The notes under the pieces: model-generated
What the model saw: the letters and a program-made list of their open reading frames with translations, nothing else
Database searches by the model: none
What the model was told of the DNA's origin: nothing
In this document: positions 8,428-16,694 of the stretch, one piece after another
How the letters are laid out: each line of letters starts with the position of its first letter
Numbering within the stretch: position 1 is the stretch's first letter
Position numbers and translations under genes: made by a program
Assembly: GCA_021776515.1 (NCBI GenBank)
Contig: JAJFFS010000015.1
Coordinates: 124,001 to 188,000, forward strand
Direction: 5' to 3'
DNA length: 64,000 nt
Source of the DNA: Robiginitomaculum sp.
Lineage (GTDB): Bacteria > Pseudomonadota > Alphaproteobacteria > Caulobacterales > Maricaulaceae

Positions 8428-9270
8428 ATGCGTTTTGAAGGTACAGAAAACTACGTTTCCACTGACGATTTATCCATTGCAGTCAATGCCGCCATCACCC
8501 TGGAACGGCCCTTGCTGATCAAGGGCGAGCCGGGCACCGGCAAAACCATGCTGGCCATTGAAGTTGCCAAAGCCTTGGATGCACCGCTTATTGAATGGCA
8601 CGTCAAATCCACCACCAAGGCACAGCAAGGGCTTTATGAATATGACGCCGTGGCCCGGCTGCGCGATAGCCAACTTGGCGACCCACGTGTTGAGGACGTT
8701 AAAAACTATATTCGCAAGGGTAAATTGTGGGAGGCGTTTACCTCAAAAACGCGCCCTGTCCTGCTGATTGATGAAGTTGATAAGGCCGACATCGAGTTTC
8801 CCAACGATCTGTTGCAGGAACTCGACCGTATGGAGTTTCATGTTTATGAAACCGGCGAAATTATCAGCGCCAAAACGCGCCCTGTCATCATTATCACCTC
8901 GAACAATGAAAAAGAACTGCCCGACGCCTTTTTGCGCCGCTGCTTCTTCCACTTCATTCGTTTTCCTGATGACGACACCATGCAGGCCATTGTTGATGTG
9001 CATTTCCCCGGCATCAAAAAACGCCTTGTCGCCGAAGCTCTGAAAATATTTTATGACATCCGCAAGGCACCCGGCCTGAAGAAAAAACCCTCCACATCGG
9101 AACTCCTGGACTGGCTGAAACTGCTCATGGCCGAAGACATCGACGCCATGACGCTGCGCGAACGTGACCCACGTAAACTCATCCCGCCACTGCACGGCGC
9201 ACTCCTGAAAAACGAACAGGATGTACAATTGTTTGAACGCCTGGCGTTTATGGCGCAGCGCGAGGGGTAG
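8428..9270 (+). CDS. MoxR-family AAA+ ATPase
   Basis: Protein of 280 residues. Walker A is GEPGTGKT (about residues 38-45), Walker B is PVLLIDEVDKAD, and sensor 1 is in VIIITSNNEKELPDAFLRRC. The length and sequence fit the CoxD/MoxR group, ATP-dependent chaperones that usually activate metalloenzymes together with a von Willebrand factor A protein. That VWA partner is normally the next gene but is absent here; a broken small gene follows instead (3-nt gap). Its client therefore cannot be read from context. Confidence 0.85.
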   Translation: MRFEGTENYVSTDDLSIAVNAAITLERPLLIKGEPGTGKTMLAIEVAKALDAPLIEWHVKSTTKAQQGLYEYDAVARLRDSQLGDPRVEDVKNYIRKGKLWEAFTSKTRPVLLIDEVDKADIEFPNDLLQELDRMEFHVYETGEIISAKTRPVIIITSNNEKELPDAFLRRCFFHFIRFPDDDTMQAIVDVHFPGIKKRLVAEALKIFYDIRKAPGLKKKPSTSELLDWLKLLMAEDIDAMTLRERDPRKLIPPLHGALLKNEQDVQLFERLAFMAQREG

Positions 9271-9273
9271 TAA

Positions 9274-9881
9274 ATGTCCTTCGGTCCCTGGCAGTTTGGC
9301 ACGACCGAAGTGATAGCGTTATTGCAGACCGGAACAGTCCTGCTCGTAGCTTGGTGGGCCAAGGAAACTGCCGAACTCTGGATCAAAAAAAGAGCGACCT
9401 TACGTAAAGCGGAGGTCGCTGAAAAATGCCTTGAGTTGATATACGAGGCGGATGATGTTTTCAAGAATATCCGGTATGTAGGCGCACCTATTTCCGTTGA
9501 AAATTTGAGCCTTACAGGCAATAAAAAAATGAAGCCGAATATAAACGCGGTTTAGAGCGCATAGTGCGCCATGAGGCGTTTTTCGAGAAAGTAACAGCGC
9601 ACCTTCCTATTACCAAAGCCCTTCTGGGGGATGAAGTTCATAAGGTATTTGTAGAAATATTATGGATACGTAACGAGATAGTTTCTGCTTTAGAAGAGCG
9701 TTACAACCGTGCTGATGAGTACGAAAGGGAGAATAATTTAACTGAAATTCGCGAACGTGGAAACGCTCTCAGGCGCATCATTCAAGGTATTTCTGATGAT
9801 AAAGATGAATTTTACCAGAAATACAAAACAGCATTAAAAGCACTTGAAGACAAACTGCTACCCATGATTAGTTCTGCATAA
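9274..9881 (+). pseudogene. Small membrane-anchored coiled-coil protein, frameshifted at a poly-A run
   Basis: Two open frames lie end to end in different frames: 9274-9555 and the continuation ending at 9881. Reading back from the second frame gives NEAEYKRGLERIVRHEAFFE, open to just after a run of seven A residues at 9523-9529. Restoring one A (eight) would join both halves into a single protein of about 202 residues: one membrane segment near residues 12-28, then a helical, charged cytoplasmic part. So this is one gene with a one-base deletion in a homopolymer. It may be a decaying gene, a phase-variable gene, or a sequencing error. I do not recognise the family. Confidence 0.7.
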
Positions 9882-9890
9882 AAAACAATC

Positions 9891-9930
9891 CATCCCTCGA
9901 GGGCGCTTCGCGCCACCTCAGGATGAGGCG
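9891..9930 (+). repeat. Intergenic palindromic repeat, copy A
   Basis: Carries CCCTCGAGGGCG, then GCGCCACCTCAGGATGAGG. It is the same family as copies B, C and D below, with a common core of a CCTTCGA-like arm and a CTCAGGATGAGG arm. It follows the frameshifted gene directly. Confidence 0.6.
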
Positions 9931-9980
9931 TTAAAGTTAAAAGCAATAGCAGAGGGCTAAAAAGCAAGGTTATAAAAAAC

Positions 9981-10023
9981 ACCTCATCCTGAGGTGCGAG
10001 GCGAAGCCGAGCCTCGAAGGATC
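9981..10023 (-). repeat. Intergenic palindromic repeat, copy B
   Basis: Inverted relative to copy A: read on the minus strand it gives ATCCTTCGAGGCTCGGCTTC and then CACCTCAGGATGAGG. It sits immediately upstream of the GIY-YIG gene. Confidence 0.65.
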
Positions 10024-10041
10024 GTCAAAGGAAAACACTCC

Positions 10042-10344
10042 ATGACCGCATGGGCTTATATGCTGCGATGTTCAGATGGGTCATATTATGTCGGCTCGCA
10101 TCGCGGCGAATACGTTGAACAAAGAGTAAGGGAGCATCAATCCGGTTTTGGAGGCGGTTATACCAAGCACAGACTCCCGGTGGAACTGATCTGGTGCCAG
10201 CATTTTGAACGCATTACCGACGCAATCGCCGCAGAACGCCAAATCAAGGGCTGGAGCCGAAAGAAAAAAGAAGCATTGATACATAAGGACTGGGACGGCA
10301 TTAAAATGCTTTCCAAAAGGCGGGGCGGGAAACAAAGGACATAA
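10042..10344 (+). CDS. Small GIY-YIG domain nuclease
   Basis: Protein of 100 residues that is essentially one GIY-YIG domain. The two short strands are AYMLRCSDGSYYVGS (GIY-YIG variant YM..YYVG), followed by the conserved Arg in RVREHQSG and Glu in AIAAERQIKGWSRKKKEALI. This is the UPF0213-like family of single-domain nucleases. The ATG at 10042 follows AAAGGAAAA. The gene is flanked on both sides by inverted copies of a palindromic repeat, a frequent setting for this family. Its cellular job is unknown; a repair or mobile-DNA role is speculation. Confidence 0.85.
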   Translation: MTAWAYMLRCSDGSYYVGSHRGEYVEQRVREHQSGFGGGYTKHRLPVELIWCQHFERITDAIAAERQIKGWSRKKKEALIHKDWDGIKMLSKRRGGKQRT

Positions 10345-10356
10345 ATTTTCAGAAGC

Positions 10357-10408
10357 ACCCTTCGAGTCTCGGCCCAAAAAACGGGCCTTCGCATCTCAGG
10401 GTGAAGAG
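10357..10408 (+). repeat. Intergenic palindromic repeat, copy C
   Basis: ACCCTTCGAGTCTCGGCCC, then an A-rich loop, GGGCC, and CATCTCAGGGTGAAG. It is in the opposite orientation to copy B and starts just past the GIY-YIG stop codon, so B and C bracket that gene as inverted repeats. Confidence 0.6.
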
Positions 10409-10483
10409 GGTATGACTATGAGGGTTCTCACATCATGCCTTTTTACAAAACCATAGAAGAGCAAAATACAAAGGAGGTCAGAC

Positions 10484-10909
10484 ATGCCGATTGAAAGCGC
10501 TAAGATATTATTATTCAGCGGCGGTGCAGCCATTTTGTTTTCTTCCCTTATCGGGTTTCTCATGCTCATCCCGCTGCAAGCCCATGAGAATAAATCCACC
10601 AGCCGTATAAACCTCAAACATATTGGCGCTGCACATCTGGACTGGATTATGCTGGGCCTGATGCAGGGGCTGGCTGGCGGCCTGATCTTGCTGTTTGAGT
10701 TAGCACCGCCTTTGTGGATTGTGTTCCTCATGGTCTTTGGCGGGTGGGCTAATCCATTGCCTTATGTATTTCGGGCGTTTGGCATTAATGCCTTTCGGTT
10801 TTCCGGCGGAGCGGTTCAGCGCCTGGCTGCCGCACTTGGCGGCCTTTCCAGCCTGTCGATTGTAACGGCATGGCTCGTATTGTTGTATTGTGCCGTACAA
10901 AACTGGTAG
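10484..10909 (+). CDS. Four-helix integral membrane protein, possibly styrene-oxide isomerase/hydroxylaminobenzene mutase-like
   Basis: Protein of 141 residues with four predicted membrane segments (about residues 8-28, 50-68, 74-96 and 115-136). The pattern of conserved polar residues in the helices (KHIGAAHLDWIMLGLMQGL; GGWANPLPYVF) is reminiscent of the small four-helix isomerase superfamily, but the match is by eye only. It has a near-ideal AAGGAGGT ribosome-binding site, suggesting good expression. It stands alone between the GIY-YIG gene and a secreted protein gene. Confidence 0.6.
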   Translation: MPIESAKILLFSGGAAILFSSLIGFLMLIPLQAHENKSTSRINLKHIGAAHLDWIMLGLMQGLAGGLILLFELAPPLWIVFLMVFGGWANPLPYVFRAFGINAFRFSGGAVQRLAAALGGLSSLSIVTAWLVLLYCAVQNW

Positions 10910-10961
10910 AAGCAGTGAATGAAAAGGACTACAAATTTTCGCGGGACAACATGGAGGCTAA

Positions 10962-11321
10962 ATGCTTATTAAGCGCTTTATGATGACTTTGAGTGTGGGC
11001 TTTGTTGCTTTAGTTCATACCAGTAACGCATGGGCTTATTGTAACGAACCCAGAATGCCGGAACATGAGCCTTATCCGCCTTCACCGTCTAACAAACCTG
11101 ATGCGCCACAATGCCTGTCAGATATTAAACTTACAGGCAAACATAATTGCACCCAATGGGAAATGGATCAGTACATTTCAGAAATTTACGAATACATCCG
11201 CCTGTTACAAAAATACAGGAAAAAGGCAGAGCGGTTTGAAGACGCCGCCCGGCAATTTAAATATGAGGTAGATGACTACATTGCCTGCGAAGCTCTTGAG
11301 ACAAATAGTGATTTTCAGTAA
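10962..11321 (+). CDS. Small secreted Cys-containing protein, unknown function
   Basis: Protein of 119 residues with a clear Sec signal peptide (cleavage after SNAWA, about residue 25). The mature part has a Pro-rich stretch, CLSDIKL and HNCTQWEMDQYISEIYEY, then an amphipathic helix, and ends with a lone Cys. Four cysteines in the mature part could form two disulfides in the periplasm. A GGAGG ribosome-binding site precedes the ATG. No family recognised. Confidence 0.7.
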   Translation: MLIKRFMMTLSVGFVALVHTSNAWAYCNEPRMPEHEPYPPSPSNKPDAPQCLSDIKLTGKHNCTQWEMDQYISEIYEYIRLLQKYRKKAERFEDAARQFKYEVDDYIACEALETNSDFQ

Positions 11322-11335
11322 TCCACAATAAGCGG

Positions 11336-11974
11336 TTATTCTACCTCGTCGACCACAGATATGGTCCCGCTTTCCGCCAGGGCCGCCATCTCCCATTCCA
11401 GATAATGTTCATCGGCCAGCAATTCGCTGAAATAGGTGTCCACCTTGAGACCGGGGGCAATGCCATAAGAATGAAACCGTGTGGCATAGGGCGTGGCAAA
11501 AGCATCAGCAATTGACCAGTCATCAAACAAAAACGGCCCGTCATGGCGGCTTAAACAATCTTCAAAGCAAGCTTGTAAATGCGCGGCATCCTGCAGCCCA
11601 TCCTCTGGCATTTGGTTGTTTGTGCGCCTGCGCAAATTCATCGGGGCGGCATTTCTGAATGCACCAAAATCATCTTGCATTTGTTTGCAAAGCTCTTGCG
11701 CACACTGTTTATCGTCCGGGTTCTTTGGCCACAGGTTCGGCACACATTTAGCCGCCCATTCGGCAATCGCCAGACTATCGGGGATCATTTCATCCTTAAC
11801 CTGCAAGACCGGCACGGTACCTGCTGGTGAAAGTGCCAAAAGCTTGGCTTTTACCCCCGGCACATAAAGCTGTATCAGCTTTTCATCAAAGGATAATTCG
11901 GATTTTTTGAGAACCAGCCAAGGCCGCATAGACCATGAGGAATAGTTTTTGTTGCCAATATAAAGCGTCAGCAT
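11336..11974 (-). CDS. Glutathione S-transferase family protein
   Basis: Protein of 212 residues. The N-terminal thioredoxin-like domain starts MLTLYIGNKNYSSWSMRPWL, with the catalytic Ser likely in NYSSWS and the GSH-binding SPAGTVPVLQ followed by DSLAIAEWAA. An all-helical C-terminal domain follows. The SSWSMR start is typical of a beta-/zeta-like bacterial subgroup. It lies 6 nt downstream of the histidine kinase gene on the same strand, so the two are probably co-transcribed; a functional link is not known. Confidence 0.88.
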   Translation of the reverse strand: MLTLYIGNKNYSSWSMRPWLVLKKSELSFDEKLIQLYVPGVKAKLLALSPAGTVPVLQVKDEMIPDSLAIAEWAAKCVPNLWPKNPDDKQCAQELCKQMQDDFGAFRNAAPMNLRRRTNNQMPEDGLQDAAHLQACFEDCLSRHDGPFLFDDWSIADAFATPYATRFHSYGIAPGLKVDTYFSELLADEHYLEWEMAALAESGTISVVDEVE

Positions 11975-11980
11975 ACCGAC

Positions 11981-13702
11981 TTACTGAACCCCGGCAATTT
12001 TCCTTGAGCCCTCAGCGATCTCTTCACTGGCACTTTGTGCGCGGCGGATATGATCACGCACGTCAAGCTGTGTCACTTCACCTAACCCCAGGGCGCTACC
12101 ATCAATCACGGGCAAGCGAACACAAACATCAGTGCCACATCCCAGTTCGCTTTGTACACGCATACTACCGCCATGCAGCTCGGCAAGAGAGCTTACCAGA
12201 GCCATACCAAGACCCGTACCACGGGCATTCGTGATCTGTGCACTGGCAGCCTGTTGATACGGTTTACCAATAAGGGCGGCATCCTCCGTTGACATGCCAA
12301 CGCCATTATCCCGGACGGCAATCAAGGCATCGTCGCCTTGCGCGCTCAGGGTGATCGTTACCGTGCCTTCTGACGGTGTGAATTTAATGGCATTGGAAAT
12401 CAGGTTGAATAAAATCTGCCGCAAAGCCTTTCGATCCGCAAATACAGGCACGACGCCATCTGGCAAATGTGACCTTAGCTTCACCCCGGCCTCTTCTGCA
12501 CCAAGATGCATCAGCTTCACACTTGAACTGATGACATCACGAGCATCAAAGCCGGTTTTTGTCAGAACATAATGGTCGGCCTCAATCTTGGACATGTCGA
12601 GCACATCGCCAACAAGGTCAACCAGATGACGACCACTGTCATAAATCAGATCGGCATATTCAGCATATTTTGCTGGCAATGGACCAAACAACCTTGCCTT
12701 CATCATATCAGAAAACCCGATGATGGCGTTTAGCGGCGTTCGCAATTCATGACTGATGCCCGCCAGGAATTGTGATTTTTCCCGGGCAGCACTTAACGCG
12801 GCATCCCGCTCAGCGATTAATTTTTCCTCGCGTTCAGCGCGCTCGGTAATATCGTTCAGCGAAACCATCAATATATTTCCGGCATCACGGGCCAGACGCA
12901 ACTCAAACAGGCGTACCGGCTCTCCCTTTTGCAAAGGTATTTCCACCTCAACGTCTTCGCTATGGCCCGAGCGCATAACCCGCTCGGCAGCAGCAGAGTA
13001 GCTCTCCCGGTGCGATGCACTTAATACGCTGCCCAATCGTCTAGCCCCGCCCAGAATACGCCTTGCCTCAGGTGAAGCGGCAAGATTTCGCCCTCTCGAG
13101 TCAATATATAATAGAGGGTCCGTTGCAAAACGTAGCAGACGCAGACGCGAAGAGTGCGCATCCCAGCCCCCCTGGCGACGCACAACAAGCGCACTGGCGC
13201 TGGCAATCAATGTCAGAATAACACTTAACGGTCCGGTTAAACCTGCCGGGTCTGCACTGACAGGCACAGAAGGCAATATGCCACCGGATTCCATAGCAAC
13301 AACCAAAGCCACAGCAAACATGGTCAGTGCAGCAGCCTCCATCGTCAGACGCGGACCGCCCAGGCTATGCGCCGCAGCCACCGGCAATATAAAAAGAACC
13401 ACAAACGGCGTTGACATAGTCCCCACAGCAGCCACAGCTAATCCGGCCAGTGCGGTCCAGGCCAACACCACAAGGGCCTGTGCCCAGTCTTCTTCCAAAA
13501 ACGGGCTGACGATTACACTCAGCACAGCCGGCGCACTGGCGATTAATGCCAGTATCAGTACGGTCGGACGGGCAGCAGCCACGTTTAAAAATAACGTAAT
13601 AACGGCGCAAACCAGCACACCACCACCCCATAATAAAGGCATGGCCAGAGCATTAACGGAAACACGTCGCGGTTTGTTTTTTGGAATCAACTCATCTGTC
13701 AT
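11981..13702 (-). CDS. Membrane sensor histidine kinase with PAS domain
   Basis: Protein of 573 residues. The first about 180 residues form five or six membrane helices. A PAS-like region (about 190-290) follows, then the HisKA motif GISHELRTPLNAIIGFSD with the phospho-acceptor His near residue 321, and the HATPase boxes NLISNAIKFTPSEG (N), DNGVGM (G1) and GTGLGMAL (G2). The kinase core resembles the PleC/DivJ/PdhS type of cell-cycle or cell-envelope kinases of alphaproteobacteria. No response regulator is adjacent, so it is an orphan here. It is divergent from a secreted-protein gene. Confidence 0.9.
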   Translation of the reverse strand: MTDELIPKNKPRRVSVNALAMPLLWGGGVLVCAVITLFLNVAAARPTVLILALIASAPAVLSVIVSPFLEEDWAQALVVLAWTALAGLAVAAVGTMSTPFVVLFILPVAAAHSLGGPRLTMEAAALTMFAVALVVAMESGGILPSVPVSADPAGLTGPLSVILTLIASASALVVRRQGGWDAHSSRLRLLRFATDPLLYIDSRGRNLAASPEARRILGGARRLGSVLSASHRESYSAAAERVMRSGHSEDVEVEIPLQKGEPVRLFELRLARDAGNILMVSLNDITERAEREEKLIAERDAALSAAREKSQFLAGISHELRTPLNAIIGFSDMMKARLFGPLPAKYAEYADLIYDSGRHLVDLVGDVLDMSKIEADHYVLTKTGFDARDVISSSVKLMHLGAEEAGVKLRSHLPDGVVPVFADRKALRQILFNLISNAIKFTPSEGTVTITLSAQGDDALIAVRDNGVGMSTEDAALIGKPYQQAASAQITNARGTGLGMALVSSLAELHGGSMRVQSELGCGTDVCVRLPVIDGSALGLGEVTQLDVRDHIRRAQSASEEIAEGSRKIAGVQ

Positions 13703-13830
13703 GAGGCAATTCTTTGCCTACACTATTAACAAATACTGAATCAAACGTGGTGACATCAAGGCGGGTAAAACAATCATCCAATTGTTTTTATTGATTATTT
13801 TTCAATAACACGGTAACATGGACCTAGGCA

Positions 13831-13915
13831 TTGCACTAATTTTACAGATAAACTGAGCGCTTGGTGAAACTCACCTAATAGTCTAAAATGATGGCAAGGT
13901 AATTGCACTAATTTT
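13831..13915. promoter_or_regulatory. Direct repeat TTGCACTAATTTT in a divergent promoter region
   Basis: The 13-mer TTGCACTAATTTT occurs exactly at 13831-13843 and 13903-13915, 72 bp apart, between the histidine kinase and a secreted-protein gene that diverge here. Exact repeats in such a region suggest a shared regulator binding site. The protein is unknown. Confidence 0.4.
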
Positions 13916-13965
13916 GCCAAGCGTAACTAATGTGCACACACAATAGTAAGGAAAAGCAACAAGCC

Positions 13966-15132
13966 ATGGCCCGATATTTGTTTATTATTGTTGGCGCCTT
14001 TTTGCTTTCCCTGGCCAATACAGCTAACGCCACAAACGCGGAACCAACGCCAAGACTAGCCCCCGACAAAATCAAGGCATCCCATACGGCCGCTATTGGT
14101 GGCCTGTACGAGAATACCGGACTGCCTGCACAAACATTGATATCCGAAGGCACGCCCATAACCATATTACCCAAGACCTGGCCAGCGTTGGTTCTGGCGG
14201 CCGGGCCTTATGCTCGTTTTCGCACTATCATTCAACATGCCACACACGTTTCACCCACTTCTGCAGAAGATCTGGAACGGCTTATGGTCGACCTGGCCAG
14301 TTTTGATGGTGCCAAATTTTCCAGAGCGTTCCACGCCCATGCTGTTCTGGACGCCATGAAAAATTCTTTTTTTGTCGCCGGTATAGAAAGCTGGGGCAGC
14401 ACATACGACCGAAAAGTACTGATCAAAAATTTACTCATAAATCCCGCCTATGTGGAACAAATGCCAGGTTATCAACAGGCACGGGTACAAGTTCTGAAAA
14501 CTATTGAAGAGGATGGACGCACAGCCTTGCTCGCGGGCAAAATTTATAAAACCCATGCCTACACCTTGCAACGCCTGAAATGGGCATCAAAAGCGCGAGG
14601 CGGAAAGGCGGCAAGGTTGGCAGGTTTGCGCGATGCACCATTTGCGCCGCAGGATATGCCAGAGCATCTGTTGCACTCTCTCATGGGGGCTTACGAACCA
14701 TTGCCACCCACAACCTTTGTCAGCCCTGCCAACAGTACAGCCCTTGTGTCCTTGCCATCCAACCAGAATTTACTGGCCAAAATAGTGAGCAATATTGGCC
14801 CCAATGCGGCCATGGCCAACAGCCCGGCGCAAACAACCCCGCCAGCACCAACCGTAGCTCCTTCATATCAAGGTCAGTTGCAGGATATTTTAGCTGCCGC
14901 AGCCTTGCAGATCCTTGACCATGACACCCCCTACCCAAGCGTTCCTCCCCCGCACAACACACCCGATTATATGGCTGAATGTGTGGACTGGGCACGTCTG
15001 CACCTTAATCAATGTGTGGCCGCCACACGCTATGCTTATGAGGATAGTTTTTGCATTTCCCGCCATCAGCTTAACGATGCGGGACAGTGCATCGCAGCAT
15101 TTACAGGCACAGCACAACCAACAACACATTAG
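13966..15132 (+). CDS. Secreted protein of unknown function with Cys-rich C-terminus
   Basis: Protein of about 388 residues with a signal peptide (MARYLFIIVGAFLLSLANTA, cleavage around NATNA). The body is mostly helical, with segments such as LVLAAGPYARFRTIIQHATH and GIESWGSTYDRKVLIKNLLI, then a Pro/Thr/Ala-rich linker (about 285-310). A C-terminal domain contains spaced cysteines in YMAECVDWARLHLNQC, then DSFCISRHQ and AGQC. The ATG at 13966 is chosen for its AAGGAAAA site; an ATG at 13930 would spoil the signal peptide. No family recognised. It is probably periplasmic or outer-surface. Confidence 0.7.
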   Translation: MARYLFIIVGAFLLSLANTANATNAEPTPRLAPDKIKASHTAAIGGLYENTGLPAQTLISEGTPITILPKTWPALVLAAGPYARFRTIIQHATHVSPTSAEDLERLMVDLASFDGAKFSRAFHAHAVLDAMKNSFFVAGIESWGSTYDRKVLIKNLLINPAYVEQMPGYQQARVQVLKTIEEDGRTALLAGKIYKTHAYTLQRLKWASKARGGKAARLAGLRDAPFAPQDMPEHLLHSLMGAYEPLPPTTFVSPANSTALVSLPSNQNLLAKIVSNIGPNAAMANSPAQTTPPAPTVAPSYQGQLQDILAAAALQILDHDTPYPSVPPPHNTPDYMAECVDWARLHLNQCVAATRYAYEDSFCISRHQLNDAGQCIAAFTGTAQPTTH

Positions 15133-15205
15133 ATCAAATTTTAATCAAATTCGTTTCTTGTTTGAACAATAATTGCATAAAAACAATCGGTTAAAGCAAC
15201 TGTTT

Positions 15206-15220
15206 CTTAACGTCGTTAAG
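15206..15220. promoter_or_regulatory. Perfect 15-nt palindrome upstream of the DUF5330 gene
   Basis: CTTAACG-T-CGTTAAG, with outer arms AAGCAA and TTGCTT around it. It lies 68 nt before the DUF5330 start. It could be an operator or a transcript hairpin ending the previous gene; no T-tract follows, so an operator is slightly preferred. Confidence 0.35.
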
Positions 15221-15287
15221 AGGCTTTGCTTGCTTATAAAATGAGTTTGAGCATACTCCCCTCATACATCGCAATAGAGCGATTGAG

Positions 15288-15581
15288 ATGGGGAATACAT
15301 TGGGTTTCATTCTAAAATCCATATTCTGGGTAGGCATTGTATGCCTTTTCCTGCCACGCGATCCAGCGGCGCTAAAAACGCCTGAAATGGTTGCCAATAT
15401 ATCCACGACAACCGTACTGGACGCGGCAGCGGCTGGTGCCCGGTTTTGCGAAAAACAGCCAGAAGTATGCGAATCCGCGCTTAAAACCGGCGCGGCTGGC
15501 CGCGATATACTGAGCATGGCGGCATCAACACTCTCTGGCCAGCTATCTAAAGACCCAGAGACGAAACAACCTTCCAACTGA
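15288..15581 (+). CDS. DUF5330 protein
   Basis: Protein of 97 residues with an N-terminal membrane segment (about residues 5-22: LGFILKSIFWVGIVCLFLP) and the family pattern ARFCEKQPEVCESA, in which two Cys flank a Gln-Pro pair. This is a small conserved alphaproteobacterial protein of unknown role, probably inner-membrane anchored with a periplasmic disulfide-bonded tail. It sits just upstream of sufE. Confidence 0.75.
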   Translation: MGNTLGFILKSIFWVGIVCLFLPRDPAALKTPEMVANISTTTVLDAAAAGARFCEKQPEVCESALKTGAAGRDILSMAASTLSGQLSKDPETKQPSN

Positions 15582-15663
15582 TCTGAATACCTTGCCAGCA
15601 GGCGTCCGTGCGACTATGTGCCAAATGAATATCGATATTTCATGGCAAGAAACCTGACCCCTC

Positions 15664-16092
15664 ATGGACGACACCCGCGCGCGCGCCATCATTGACGAAT
15701 TTGACTTTCTGGACGATTGGGAAGAACGCTACACCCACGTCATCGAACTGGGCAAGGCGCTTGAACCACTTGCGCCAGAAGAGCGCAATGAAACCAACAA
15801 GGTCAAGGGCTGCGTTAGTCAGGCCTGGCTGGTCAGTGAAACAGTGGCAGACAATCCACCGCGCCTTCGTTTTCGCGCTGATAGCGATGCCCATATTGTA
15901 CGCGGACTGGCCGCTTTGCTCATCAGGCTTATGTCAGACCGCCCAGCCACAGAAATAGCTGCCATTGATGCCCGCGCCCTGTTTGATGCTATTGGCCTGG
16001 CTGAAAACCTATCGGCACAACGGGCCAACGGCCTTAACATCATGATCGAGCGGATACAGGCTGAAGCACAAGCTACGCTCACGAAAACCTGA
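15664..16092 (+). CDS. sufE: SufE family sulfur acceptor
   Basis: Cytoplasmic protein of 142 residues. It accepts persulfide sulfur from the cysteine desulfurase SufS for Fe-S cluster assembly. The catalytic Cys is in NKVKGCVSQAWL (about residue 57), the hallmark of SufE; the N-terminal WEERYTHVIELGK also matches. Length is normal. The suf operon itself is not in the window. Confidence 0.92.
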   Translation: MDDTRARAIIDEFDFLDDWEERYTHVIELGKALEPLAPEERNETNKVKGCVSQAWLVSETVADNPPRLRFRADSDAHIVRGLAALLIRLMSDRPATEIAAIDARALFDAIGLAENLSAQRANGLNIMIERIQAEAQATLTKT

Positions 16093-16182
16093 GACAAGAA
16101 CACATCTGTGTGCTCATATCGTGTCTTGATCTGCTGCCTACTGCACTGATAGCGTCTATCTTCGATGATAGAGAGAAAGTTT

Positions 16183-16602
16183 ATGACAATACTACGTTGG
16201 GGACTGGCCATTATTTTGGCAGGTTTTTTTATTTTGATGGGTGCGCAGAAATTCGGCGGCGCTAATCCGGTATTCCAGTACATGGCGGAACAATCCGGCA
16301 TTGGTTTATTCGAGCCAGGCGCGCGCATGATAACGGGCGCGGGCGAGATCACTGCAGCGCTTTTACTTTTGCTGCCACGGACACGCCTTTATGGCGCCCT
16401 TCTGGCACTGGCTTTACTGGCGGGCGCGTTGACCTTTCACCTCTCCCCCTGGCTGGGCATTAATGCCCCGGTCGCCTTTGCCGATGATGGCAGTTATATC
16501 AAAAGCCCTATGCTGTTTATTATGGCGGTGAGTTTCTTTGTCGCCAGCCTTGGCATGTTGTTTGTGGAAAATGCCGAACGCGACAAACCCGTATTACCGT
16601 GA
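16183..16602 (+). CDS. DoxX-like membrane protein
   Basis: Protein of about 139 residues with four membrane helices. The N-terminus has GFFILMGAQKFGGAN, a DoxX-type ...A..K.. pattern. It resembles DoxX/DoxD-like proteins linked to oxidative-stress or thiosulfate:quinone functions, but the substrate is unclear. The ATG at 16183 follows a GAGAGAAAG site. A strong terminator follows directly. Confidence 0.7.
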   Translation: MTILRWGLAIILAGFFILMGAQKFGGANPVFQYMAEQSGIGLFEPGARMITGAGEITAALLLLLPRTRLYGALLALALLAGALTFHLSPWLGINAPVAFADDGSYIKSPMLFIMAVSFFVASLGMLFVENAERDKPVLP

Positions 16603-16612
16603 TGAACAGGTT

Positions 16613-16636
16613 CTGCCCCCAAGGGCAGCTTTTTTG
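16613..16636 (+). terminator. Rho-independent terminator after the DoxX-like gene
   Basis: Stem CTGCCC / GGGCAG with a 4-nt CCAA loop, followed by CTTTTTTG. It starts 11 nt after the stop codon. Confidence 0.9.
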
Positions 16637-16694
16637 ACCAAAGGTTAACCCACTAATGCTTGACTGGCCTCTCTAGTCATCAAAAGGCCAAATC

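Noticed and set aside
9564-9881. Separate 105-residue gene
   Set aside because: The frame is open upstream with good protein sequence back to the poly-A run, so it is the second half of the gene at 9274.
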